From Marinifilaceae bacterium (GTDB taxonomy: Bacteria; Bacteroidota; Bacteroidia; Bacteroidales; Marinifilaceae): DNA of 42,340 nucleotides. The stretch lies in the NCBI GenBank assembly GCA_016744515.1, contig JADGEF010000005.1:43741-86080 (forward strand). Direction: 5' to 3'. The notes below the pieces were generated by a model. The model saw only the letters and a list, made by a program, of their open reading frames with translations, did not search any database and had not been told where the DNA came from. Both the position numbers and the translations under genes were made by a program. Below, piece after piece: positions 34,455-42,340 of the stretch. The stretch's first letter is position 1; each line of letters opens with the position of its first letter.

Positions 34455-37400
34455 ATGCATATAGAATTCAAACATGTACGATTTATAATAGCAATTGTGA
34501 TATTACATCTCATTCATCATACAGTTGAAGGAAATCCTAATTATAGTTTTAAGCAAATTTCGATTCAGGATGGCTTATTAAAGTCACGCGTTAAATGTGT
34601 ATTTAAAGATTATAAAGGATTTATATGGATTGGCACTCACGGAGGATTAAACTATTACGACAGGTATGAGTTGAATAATTTCAAACACAATCAGCTAGAT
34701 TCTCTTTCGTTACCTTCAAATGATATTTTATTCATTACTGAAGATGCAGAACTTAACTTATGGGTAGCAACAACCCGAGGTCTCGTCCAATATAACAGAT
34801 TTGAAAAAAACTTTAAACGAATTTACTATAACAACAAACCATTTTATACATCCTCATTTTTATTAATGGATGATGGTATATTATTTTCAACACCAGGTGC
34901 TGTTTTTTACAAATATTCCTATAAAAACAAAAAACTAAATCCAATTCAGATCAAAAATAAAAATAATACCGACGCTTATTTTAGTGAACTTGCCTATCTT
35001 AATAAGAATACCATAATTGCGAATAGTCGCTGGAAAGGTATATACACGATCAATATTGATAATAATGAAATTAAAAAAATAGATTTTCTTACTGGTGTTC
35101 AATATACCAGTATATTTGTTGATTCTTCTCAACAGATATGGATTTCAGAATATAATAAAGGTATTTATTGTTACTCACACGACTGGCAACTCTTACATCA
35201 TTTCTCAACAAAAAACTCTCAACTGACCAATGATTTTGTTCTTGATTTTGAAGAGCAAAATGGTAAATTATGGATTGCAACAGATGGAGGAGGAATAAAT
35301 ATTCTTTCTCTAAATGATTATTCTTTTAGATCTATAAAACATGTTCCAGATGATGTAAATTCTTTTCCTGGAAACTCCATTCTCTGCTTGTATAATGATC
35401 CTAACAATAACATGTGGATTGGAACCATTAGAGCTGGATTGATTGGAGTAACAAAAACTTCTACAAAAATATACCAAAACGTACCATTTGGGAACCCTTA
35501 TGGTTTAAGCAACCAAACCGTTTTATGCATGCTTGAAGATGTGAATGAGAAAATCTGGATAGGAACAGATGGTGGTGGAATTAACCTCTTTAATCCATCA
35601 ACAGATACATTTAAACATTATACCACTTTTAAAGATGAAAAAATATCGTCAATAATTCATTTCAAAAAAGACGAACTACTTATATCAATCTTCTCAAAAG
35701 GAGCATTCATCTTCAATAAGAAATCAGGAAAGTCTACTCCTCTTACTATTATAAATAATAAGGAAAATTACATGGCTGGGTTTGATGTAAATCTTTGTGA
35801 TTATTCAAAAAACAAAGTTCTGATAAATGGGGATCATATATATTTATATGATATAAATGAAAAAAAAATTACGATACTAGCCTCTAAAAATAAAGATTAT
35901 CGATATTCTTCTCCTATTTACATATCAGCCGATAGTAACAAAACCTACTTTATCACCCACGTTGAACTCCTTGAACTCGACCGTAGAACGAATAAAATTA
36001 AACCACTTTATTCAATAAATACTCCAGATATCATTAATGATGCATGCATGGATATGCAAGGGAGATTCTGGATTGGAAGTAATACTGGCCTTACCTGTCT
36101 GGATATACAAAATAATACTGTAAAAAAAATACCTACTAATCTTTTTTCCGAAATCACATCTATAGCTTTTGATAAGCGTGGATGGTTATGGATTGGAGCG
36201 CAAAATATGATTTTTTCTTACGTATTAGATCAAGATCTTTTTAGAATCCTAGGTGAATCCAATGATGTAAAACCTAATGAATACGTTCCTTATGCATCTA
36301 TTGTTTCAAAATCAGGCAATGTTTATATAGGCGGTGTAACTGGGCTTTGTAAAATAGATAAAAATATCCTCTTTCCTCCTCCCTCAACCAATTCTATAGA
36401 GGTTATGGAGTTAATGTTAAATGGTAAAACCATTGTAACTAATTTCGATTCAATCAATCACACCATAACTATTCCCTATAATTTTACTTCACTTCAAATA
36501 AAAATGATTGTTAAAGATGATGATATTTTTCAGAAAAATATTTTCCGTTATAAAATCAGAGGTCTTAATCCAAATTACATTGAATCATATGATCATTCAA
36601 TATCCATCTATTCTCTCCTCAATGGTCAATATGACATTCTTGTTTCATACAAATCAAAAAATGGAGAATGGACAGAGTCTATTGAATTGCTAAATGTTAT
36701 TGTAACACCACAATGGTGGAGAACCAAATCCTTTTTTATTTCCTGTCTTTTACTACTAATTATAATAGTTTTATCTCTTTCCATCTATCTCTCAAAAAAA
36801 AGAAAACAAAAGCAGTTACGTGCTATAAACAAAATCAAACATAAATCAGATGAAGATAAAATACGCTTTTTTATTAACTTAAGTCATGAATTACGTACCC
36901 CTCTCACTTTAATTTATGCCCCGCTTCAACGAATCCTTTCAAGTGATAACAACAATGTTATTAACAAACAGAAATTAGCAGGAATCTTTAAACAAGTGAA
37001 TCAAATGAAGAACATTATCAATACGCTAATTGATATTCGAAAGGTTGAAATGAATAAAGAAACGGTTCTTCTTCGTCCCTTCATGCTGAATGAATGGATA
37101 CGTTCAAAAGCCAGTAATTTTGTTGCCGAATTTAAAGAAAAAAATATAAGCTTAACGCTGGATCTTGATGCTTCTATTATGGAAATTCCTTTTGATGAAG
37201 TTAAGTGTAATATTGTTCTATCAAATTTATTAATGAATGCATTGAAGTTTTCCAAAGAAAACACAGAAGTCGTATTGTCTACACAGAAATTTAATAATTT
37301 CACACGTATCTCAGTTAATGATCAGGGGATCGGGCTGGAGCATGCGGATATAAAGAAGTTATTCACAAGATTCTATCAAGGATCTCATAATATACATGGA

Positions 37401-38372
37401 AGTGGAATAGGACTTTCCTATGCTAAAATGCTTATTGAATTACATGGTGGTATAATTAATGCCTACCAGAATAGTGACGGACAAGGGACAACATTTTATT
37501 TTCAACTACCAAATACGGGAATAATTAGTGATATTGAACAATTAAAACAGATTGAAGAAATCCCCTATGAGATCGATTGCAAAGAAAGTAATAATGTGAA
37601 TACACAAGCATATTCTATCTTGATTGCCGAAGATAATGCTGAACTTCGAAAGTTTATAAAAGATAATTTGAAGAGCTATTTTAAACACATTTATACTGCA
37701 AAAGACGGTGTTGAAGCATTGGAAATAACCCGTCAATACTACCCTGACATTATTGTGAGTGATATAATGATGCCTCGCATGAATGGGTTTAAGCTTTGTC
37801 AAACGATAAAAAATGATATCAATATTAGCCATATCCCTGTCGTGCTACTAACTGCATATAATGATGCTAAAAATACACTTCAAGGGTATAAATTGGGAGC
37901 AAATGCATACATACCCAAACCTTTTGAAGTAGATTTCTTATTGGCAATTATTAATACCCAATTACAAAACAGAGAAAATATTAAAACAAGATTTAAGGGC
38001 AGTAGCCCTTCTATGATAGCTCCTGAAGAGATAACAATAAGTAATATCGATGAAGTCTTTATAACAAAATTTAACTCACTGATTGCTAAAAATCTGGATA
38101 ATTCCGATTTAGATTTAAAATTCATTACTGAGAAAATGGTTATGAGTAGGGCTTCAATATCAAATAAGGTAAAATCGTTAACAGGTATTAGTACAATGGA
38201 ATATGTCAATCAATTACGGATAGAGAAAGCCACAAAACTACTACTGCATACCACAAAAAACGTCACTGAGATTTCTACCGAAGTTGGCTTCTCTTCTCCT
38301 CGATATTTCAGTACTGTTTTTAAAGAAAAAAAAGGTTTAACTCCATCTAAATTTAAACAAAAAAAAGTGTAA
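34455..38372 (+). CDS. Hybrid two-component system regulator (HTCS) of the PUL
   Basis: 1305 residues from the ATG at 34455; an in-frame TTG at 34434 is less likely. A signal peptide (about 1-27) leads to a periplasmic sensor of Reg_prop beta-propeller repeats, visible as repeated GFIWIGTHGGLNYYD, KLWIATDGGGINILS, KIWIGTDGGGINLFN and RFWIGSNTGLTCLD units, then a Y_Y_Y domain. One membrane helix is at about 760-780. The kinase core has H811 in NLSHELRTPL, an N box near 925 (NLLMNALKFS) and a G box near 982 (GSGIGLSYAK). A receiver follows with the acidic E-D pair near 1059-1060 and phospho-acceptor D1103 in VSDIMMPRMNG. The C-terminal AraC helix-turn-helix pair is at about 1200-1305. HTCS proteins bind a glycan fragment in the periplasm and activate the neighbouring PUL, here the divergent susC1 operon. 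Confidence 0.96.
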   Translation: MHIEFKHVRFIIAIVILHLIHHTVEGNPNYSFKQISIQDGLLKSRVKCVFKDYKGFIWIGTHGGLNYYDRYELNNFKHNQLDSLSLPSNDILFITEDAELNLWVATTRGLVQYNRFEKNFKRIYYNNKPFYTSSFLLMDDGILFSTPGAVFYKYSYKNKKLNPIQIKNKNNTDAYFSELAYLNKNTIIANSRWKGIYTINIDNNEIKKIDFLTGVQYTSIFVDSSQQIWISEYNKGIYCYSHDWQLLHHFSTKNSQLTNDFVLDFEEQNGKLWIATDGGGINILSLNDYSFRSIKHVPDDVNSFPGNSILCLYNDPNNNMWIGTIRAGLIGVTKTSTKIYQNVPFGNPYGLSNQTVLCMLEDVNEKIWIGTDGGGINLFNPSTDTFKHYTTFKDEKISSIIHFKKDELLISIFSKGAFIFNKKSGKSTPLTIINNKENYMAGFDVNLCDYSKNKVLINGDHIYLYDINEKKITILASKNKDYRYSSPIYISADSNKTYFITHVELLELDRRTNKIKPLYSINTPDIINDACMDMQGRFWIGSNTGLTCLDIQNNTVKKIPTNLFSEITSIAFDKRGWLWIGAQNMIFSYVLDQDLFRILGESNDVKPNEYVPYASIVSKSGNVYIGGVTGLCKIDKNILFPPPSTNSIEVMELMLNGKTIVTNFDSINHTITIPYNFTSLQIKMIVKDDDIFQKNIFRYKIRGLNPNYIESYDHSISIYSLLNGQYDILVSYKSKNGEWTESIELLNVIVTPQWWRTKSFFISCLLLLIIIVLSLSIYLSKKRKQKQLRAINKIKHKSDEDKIRFFINLSHELRTPLTLIYAPLQRILSSDNNNVINKQKLAGIFKQVNQMKNIINTLIDIRKVEMNKETVLLRPFMLNEWIRSKASNFVAEFKEKNISLTLDLDASIMEIPFDEVKCNIVLSNLLMNALKFSKENTEVVLSTQKFNNFTRISVNDQGIGLEHADIKKLFTRFYQGSHNIHGSGIGLSYAKMLIELHGGIINAYQNSDGQGTTFYFQLPNTGIISDIEQLKQIEEIPYEIDCKESNNVNTQAYSILIAEDNAELRKFIKDNLKSYFKHIYTAKDGVEALEITRQYYPDIIVSDIMMPRMNGFKLCQTIKNDINISHIPVVLLTAYNDAKNTLQGYKLGANAYIPKPFEVDFLLAIINTQLQNRENIKTRFKGSSPSMIAPEEITISNIDEVFITKFNSLIAKNLDNSDLDLKFITEKMVMSRASISNKVKSLTGISTMEYVNQLRIEKATKLLLHTTKNVTEISTEVGFSSPRYFSTVFKEKKGLTPSKFKQKKV

Positions 38373-38528
38373 AATGTACAAACCCATCCTAAATACCATT
38401 TTTTATTCCATATACAATAATTATTAGAACTCAGCCTAATAGACTAGAGAATAAGATTTCATTGTCATGATATTATTACTACACACAGCACATAATTATG
38501 AGATATCTTTTTAAAAAAAATCCCACAA

Positions 38529-39731
38529 TTATTTCATAAAATCATTAAAGGCATTATAGGTTCCGCCACTTTGTTGAGCTTCTGCCTGTTCCTGCATTTG
38601 TATTTGCTGGGCAATCCAGTTTTTACCCATCTCCTGCAATTGGGTGTGAGCATGTGCAAAAAACATCTTGTATGAAGCACAAAAACGTGGCATCCCATTA
38701 AATTTAGGATCCTTAACCCTATCTTTAGTACAACCGCCGAAACAGTGCTTTAGATAAGGGCAAATTTTACATTTACGAGGTAAATTAGCCTTAATACATC
38801 CAAACTGATGTTGCTTTTTCGAGTTCAGCATATTAATCAGTTTGCCTTTCATTATATTACCCAGTTTCCATTTAGGTTCCACAAAGAAGTCGCAAGAATA
38901 AACATCTCCATTGTGCTCCACAACGGTATAAACACCACACTCCTTTTGAAGTGTACATTCTGGTGCAGGTATCCCTACATAGGTATGAAAAACGGAATCG
39001 AAATGTCGAACCGATGTTGTCGGTATCCCATCTTTAAAATCACCTGTCCATAAATCCCAAAGTTTGCAAAGCACTTCGCCATACTTTTCTGGTGAAAGCG
39101 AAAAGGAAGCTGCTTGTCTTGGATTCTCCTTATCTGTTTCAACTATTGGAATAAACTGCATAAAGTCGAAACCTAACGCTTTGTGGTAATTATAAATTTC
39201 CTCGATATAATCAGCCGAATAATCTGTTAAGCAAGTCAAAACATTAGTGGATACACCTCTATCCAATAACATTTTTGCATTACGAGACACTATTTCCCAT
39301 GTGGGTTTACCAGCCGAAGTTAATCGGTAATGGTCGTGAATATGTTGGGGACCATCCAATGAAATACCTACCAACCAGTTGTATTCTTTCAGAAAATCAG
39401 CCCACTCCTCATTTAAAAGTAGACCATTAGTTTGTAAACCATTACCAACCAACTTCCCATTACCATACTTCTGCTGTAGCTCAATCACTTTCTTAAAGAA
39501 ATCCAATCCCATCAGAGTGGGTTCTCCACCTTGCCATCCAAAAGACACTTCGGGTCCAGATTGCTCCATAACCTGTCGAATCAAAACCTCAAGTGTTTCC
39601 TCATCCATACGATGTACCTTTTTCTGTTGGTACAATCCTGCTTTTTCCAAATAAAAACAGTAGGTGCAATTCAAATTACAATCCGGACCTGATGGTTTTA
39701 CCAAAACAGACATTAGTTGTTTATTCTTCAT
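38529..39731 (-). CDS. Anaerobic sulfatase-maturating enzyme (radical SAM)
   Basis: About 400 residues from the ATG at 39731; the open frame begins two codons earlier at a TTG (39737). The radical-SAM cluster motif C-x3-C-x2-C is C18-C22-C25 (CNLNCTYC), followed by GWQGGEPTLMG. The C-terminal SPASM-type region carries further cysteines: ECTLQKECG, VYSCDFF, FGCIKANL and CKICPYLKHCFGGC, for two auxiliary 4Fe-4S clusters. anSME enzymes convert the active-site Cys or Ser of sulfatases to formylglycine without oxygen, which fits an anaerobic or facultative lifestyle. It lies 102 bases after the sulfatase gene on the same strand, with its substrate next door. It is convergent with the HTCS gene. 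Confidence 0.95.
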   Translation of the reverse strand: MKNKQLMSVLVKPSGPDCNLNCTYCFYLEKAGLYQQKKVHRMDEETLEVLIRQVMEQSGPEVSFGWQGGEPTLMGLDFFKKVIELQQKYGNGKLVGNGLQTNGLLLNEEWADFLKEYNWLVGISLDGPQHIHDHYRLTSAGKPTWEIVSRNAKMLLDRGVSTNVLTCLTDYSADYIEEIYNYHKALGFDFMQFIPIVETDKENPRQAASFSLSPEKYGEVLCKLWDLWTGDFKDGIPTTSVRHFDSVFHTYVGIPAPECTLQKECGVYTVVEHNGDVYSCDFFVEPKWKLGNIMKGKLINMLNSKKQHQFGCIKANLPRKCKICPYLKHCFGGCTKDRVKDPKFNGMPRFCASYKMFFAHAHTQLQEMGKNWIAQQIQMQEQAEAQQSGGTYNAFNDFMK

Positions 39732-39833
39732 ACTCAATTACCCTTTTCAATAACACATCACAACTTTTCGTTTGTAAATATACTCATATATTGCCCCAAC
39801 AACATATCATTACAGTAAGTATGAGTTAAAAAT

Positions 39834-41432
39834 CTATCTTAAATATTCAGGCATTGATTTCGGATCATTTGTCCAACGCTTCACTCGGTCATTAATCATA
39901 TGAAACTCTTTATTTTTTTCTGTTGGTTCGTATTTATCTTTTGGTAGATGCTTTTTCAATTCAGTAATCACTTCTTTATATTGAGGATCTTTTGCTAAAT
40001 TGACATGCTCCCCAAAATCCTTCACCTCATCGTATAACTCTTCTGTCCCATCATTGTAACGAATATATCTCCATTGATCACGACGAACAGAATGAGATCC
40101 ATATGTCCAAGTACTAATAACAGGATTCTTCCTTTTTGTATCGATATTTGTTAATAATGACAAGATACTCTCACCATCCTGTTGTTCATTTCTATCAAAA
40201 CCACATAATTCGGTTAAAGTTGGATAAACATCCAATAAACTTACAGCATTATGATTAACTTTTCCGTTAGGAGTTACTCCTGGAACAACCCAAAGCATTG
40301 GAGCCAAAGTGGCCTCATTCCAAATATTACTCTTACGCCAATTTCTTTTCTCTCCTAAACACTGTCCATGATCCGACCAAAGAACAATAATTGTATTATT
40401 CGCATACTTACTATTATCAAGAGCATCTAGTAATCGACCTAGCTGAGCATCCATAAAAGAAATAGAAGCCAAATAACCTTGTACCAATTCCTTTCTGTAA
40501 GTATTACTAATTTTATTTATAATGGTCTCTTCACTTGTATGAAGAATTCCTGCAGCAATAGCCTTCCCATACATAGGAATATCTTCAAATTCATTTTTAA
40601 TAGTTTCAGGTATTTCAATTTTATCCAAGGGATACATATTAAAAAACTCACGTGGTGCAGTATACGGAACATGGGGTCTTAAAAACCCAACGCCAAGCAT
40701 GAAAGGCTTTTTATAATTTTCCTGCATTCGTTCTATAGCCCATTCTACATTAATCTCGTCTGGCATTTTACCTTCAGGCAGATATTCTCGATCAATTGGA
40801 CCTGCACACAATGAATATCCTGGTAATTTAGTTCCATGTGCCTTGTTATAATTTGCAATACCTGAACCTCCCATTGGGAATGGATAAAAATCTGGTGCTC
40901 CATAGCCATTTCCATCAATTTTTAGTAATTTCTCAGTAAGAGCATAAGACCTTGGACGACGTTCATCCCATAATTTCTGATTCTCAAAATCATCTTCGAT
41001 GGCCCAACAAGCATGTCCTTCAATTTTTCCACATCCCATAGTTCTATAACCATTTTGACGGAAATAAGCAGGTAACAGAGTCACATCATTCCAAATTTTC
41101 TGATTGGGAGTTCCACTTTTATTTGTATAACACCCTGTAGTTGTTGGATCTAAAGAAGACAAAACAGATAAACGCGAAGGTGTACAAACCGCAACTGCGG
41201 CATGAGCATTTGTAAAATACACTCCACGTTTGGCTAAACGATCGAGATTTGGTGTTTTCACATCTGGATGTCCTTTAGACATTCCTGTCCAATCATTCAA
41301 ATCATCTACCGATATGAACAAGACATTGGGTTTATTCTTTTTAATTTCTTTTTTTTCAACTGCTCCACCACATGATTGTAATAACAATGCACTCGCACCA
41401 AGAAGTAAAGTGTTACTTATATTATTCATCAT
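39834..41432 (-). CDS. Sulfatase lipoprotein, iduronate-2-sulfatase-like
   Basis: 532 residues. Signal peptide with a lipobox ending LLLQSC and lipid C21. The metal-binding pair D43-D44 is in ISVDDLNDW and the sulfatase signature CTPSR starts at C83, which the maturase would convert to formylglycine. LGVGFLRPHVPYTAPREFF and VLWSDHGQCLGEKRNWRKSN are typical of the iduronate-2-sulfatase-like (S1_7-type) branch of arylsulfatases. The protein is probably on the outer membrane or periplasmic face. It would remove sulfate esters from a sulfated glycan; the exact sugar and position are not readable. It lies between the partial sulfatase and the maturase, all on the minus strand. Confidence 0.94.
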   Translation of the reverse strand: MMNNISNTLLLGASALLLQSCGGAVEKKEIKKNKPNVLFISVDDLNDWTGMSKGHPDVKTPNLDRLAKRGVYFTNAHAAVAVCTPSRLSVLSSLDPTTTGCYTNKSGTPNQKIWNDVTLLPAYFRQNGYRTMGCGKIEGHACWAIEDDFENQKLWDERRPRSYALTEKLLKIDGNGYGAPDFYPFPMGGSGIANYNKAHGTKLPGYSLCAGPIDREYLPEGKMPDEINVEWAIERMQENYKKPFMLGVGFLRPHVPYTAPREFFNMYPLDKIEIPETIKNEFEDIPMYGKAIAAGILHTSEETIINKISNTYRKELVQGYLASISFMDAQLGRLLDALDNSKYANNTIIVLWSDHGQCLGEKRNWRKSNIWNEATLAPMLWVVPGVTPNGKVNHNAVSLLDVYPTLTELCGFDRNEQQDGESILSLLTNIDTKRKNPVISTWTYGSHSVRRDQWRYIRYNDGTEELYDEVKDFGEHVNLAKDPQYKEVITELKKHLPKDKYEPTEKNKEFHMINDRVKRWTNDPKSMPEYLR

Positions 41433-41484
41433 ACAATTGTCTTAAAATCTTATTTAGATTAGTTTTAATATTTTAGTTCACCAA

Positions 41485-42340
41485 TTATGCTTTTGGTAAT
41501 AATTTCACCCATGTTTCCTTTTTCCACTCCACAGGTTTATCCATAGTCAAAATCCATTTATCAAAAGCAGACTTCATACTTTTTACTTTATCAGGAAACT
41601 CAGAAGCTAAATTCTTTGATTCTCCAGGATCCTGTTTAATATTATATAATTCGTAATAATTCCCTACAGGATAGTAATGCATCATATAGTCCCCTTCTAA
41701 AACTGTTCCTGCCGGATCGGATACATATTCTTTATATTCACTTTTAGGAAACTGAGTCTTAATTTTACTTCCTTGTACGTAGGCAGTATAATCGTTCCAA
41801 AAACCTAAGTTGATGTCACTCCAATGATAGGCTTGTGTTCCTGCCCAAAACAATTGTCTATCATTTGAAGAACTTTTTTCACCTTTCAATATTGCCGACA
41901 AATCAATTCCATCAAGATTATTTGGTATTTTAATACCTGCTTCTGTCAATACTGTTGGTAATAAATCCATCGCAGACACATTATCTTTAACAACTAATCC
42001 TTTCTTATATTTTGCTGGGTACCAAGCAAACATTGGCACATGAATTCCCCCTTGAAACATCAGTCCTTTATTCCCTTTAAAAGCTCCATTTAATGGCAAA
42101 GGCGAATCTACCACTGCCCCATTATCACTTACAAAAAGAATAATGGTATTGTCATCCAACTTTAGTTCTTCTAGCTTACTCATAATCTTACCTACACCAT
42201 CATCAACAGCAGCAAGTGTAGCGTAATAATTATCCACTTCAGCATTACCCGTATTAAATCGCTGATATTTTCTGGGTGCACGTTCTTCAAGAGGAATATG
42301 TGGTGCATTGTATGAAAGATAAATAAAAAATGGATTTTCT
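41485..42340 (-). CDS. Second sulfatase (5' end off the right edge)
   Basis: The minus-strand frame is open from the right edge (first whole codon at 42339) to the stop at 41485. It gives 284 residues without a start, the C-terminal half of a type I sulfatase. It begins ENPFFIYLSYNAPHIPLEER, a usual mid-protein sulfatase motif, followed by ILFVSDNGAVVDSP with the metal-ligand D-N pair, then GGIHVPMFAWYPAKY and MDLLPTVLTEAGI. The catalytic C-x-PSR lies outside the window. An internal GTG at 42237 (MDNYYA in an ORF call) is not the true start. It lies 52 bases upstream of the other sulfatase in the same direction, so they are likely one operon. Confidence 0.93.
   Translation of the reverse strand, partial: ENPFFIYLSYNAPHIPLEERAPRKYQRFNTGNAEVDNYYATLAAVDDGVGKIMSKLEELKLDDNTIILFVSDNGAVVDSPLPLNGAFKGNKGLMFQGGIHVPMFAWYPAKYKKGLVVKDNVSAMDLLPTVLTEAGIKIPNNLDGIDLSAILKGEKSSSNDRQLFWAGTQAYHWSDINLGFWNDYTAYVQGSKIKTQFPKSEYKEYVSDPAGTVLEGDYMMHYYPVGNYYELYNIKQDPGESKNLASEFPDKVKSMKSAFDKWILTMDKPVEWKKETWVKLLPKA

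Noticed and set aside
34935-38209. Several minus-strand ORFs of 60-110 codons inside the HTCS gene
   Set aside because: They are antisense to an intact, domain-complete protein and have no recognisable features.
1-42340. CRISPR array, tRNA or rRNA genes, prophage
   Set aside because: I saw no regularly spaced repeats, no tRNA-like cloverleaf sequences, no rRNA stretches and no phage structural genes.

Overview
The window looks like a chromosome segment from a Bacteroidetes bacterium, probably a marine or sediment member of the Bacteroidales/Marinilabiliales type (inference). The DNA is AT-rich, several genes have Bacteroidetes-type TTTG-N19/20-TAnnTTTG promoters, and the content is typical of the phylum: SusC/SusD pairs, a hybrid two-component system (HTCS), BACON-domain lipoproteins, DUF5686, and a sulfatase with an anaerobic maturase.

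Layout. 1-15.6 kb is mostly housekeeping: a MATE exporter (cut by the left edge), a RecQ helicase, a LytS/LytTR-type two-component pair, a small MotA/TolQ/ExbB-like membrane protein, a DUF5686 outer-membrane protein, an MFS transporter, a LysM plus periplasmic-binding-fold protein, cysQ and an SLC13 permease with TrkA-C domains. 12.5-18.4 kb holds broken insertion sequences: pieces of IS630, IS66, ISL3 and IS1595 transposases, none intact. 16.9-38.4 kb is one polysaccharide utilization locus (PUL). Reading leftward on the minus strand it encodes SusC1, SusD1, SusC2, SusD2, two tandem BACON surface lipoproteins, a GH18 lipoprotein and a GH16 lipoprotein. The HTCS regulator lies at the right end, divergent from susC1. 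The 1.7 kb between regulator and susC1 looks empty but holds a nearly full-length, heavily mutated IS4-family transposase pseudogene. 38.5-42.3 kb holds an anaerobic sulfatase-maturating enzyme and two sulfatases (the second cut by the right edge) in one minus-strand run.

How the genes work together. The HTCS would sense a glycan fragment in the periplasm and activate the PUL. The BACON lipoproteins and GH18/GH16 enzymes would bind and cut the polymer at the surface, and the two SusCD complexes would import the oligosaccharides. The sulfatases, activated by the maturase, may remove sulfate from the same or a related glycan. GH16 next to GH18 does not fit one simple substrate, and a strong terminator after the second BACON gene separates the import/binding genes from the two enzymes. 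The substrate cannot be decided from sequence alone.

The least expected content is the set of transposase ruins, which fall in frames too broken to give long ORFs and explain most of the long gene-free stretches.
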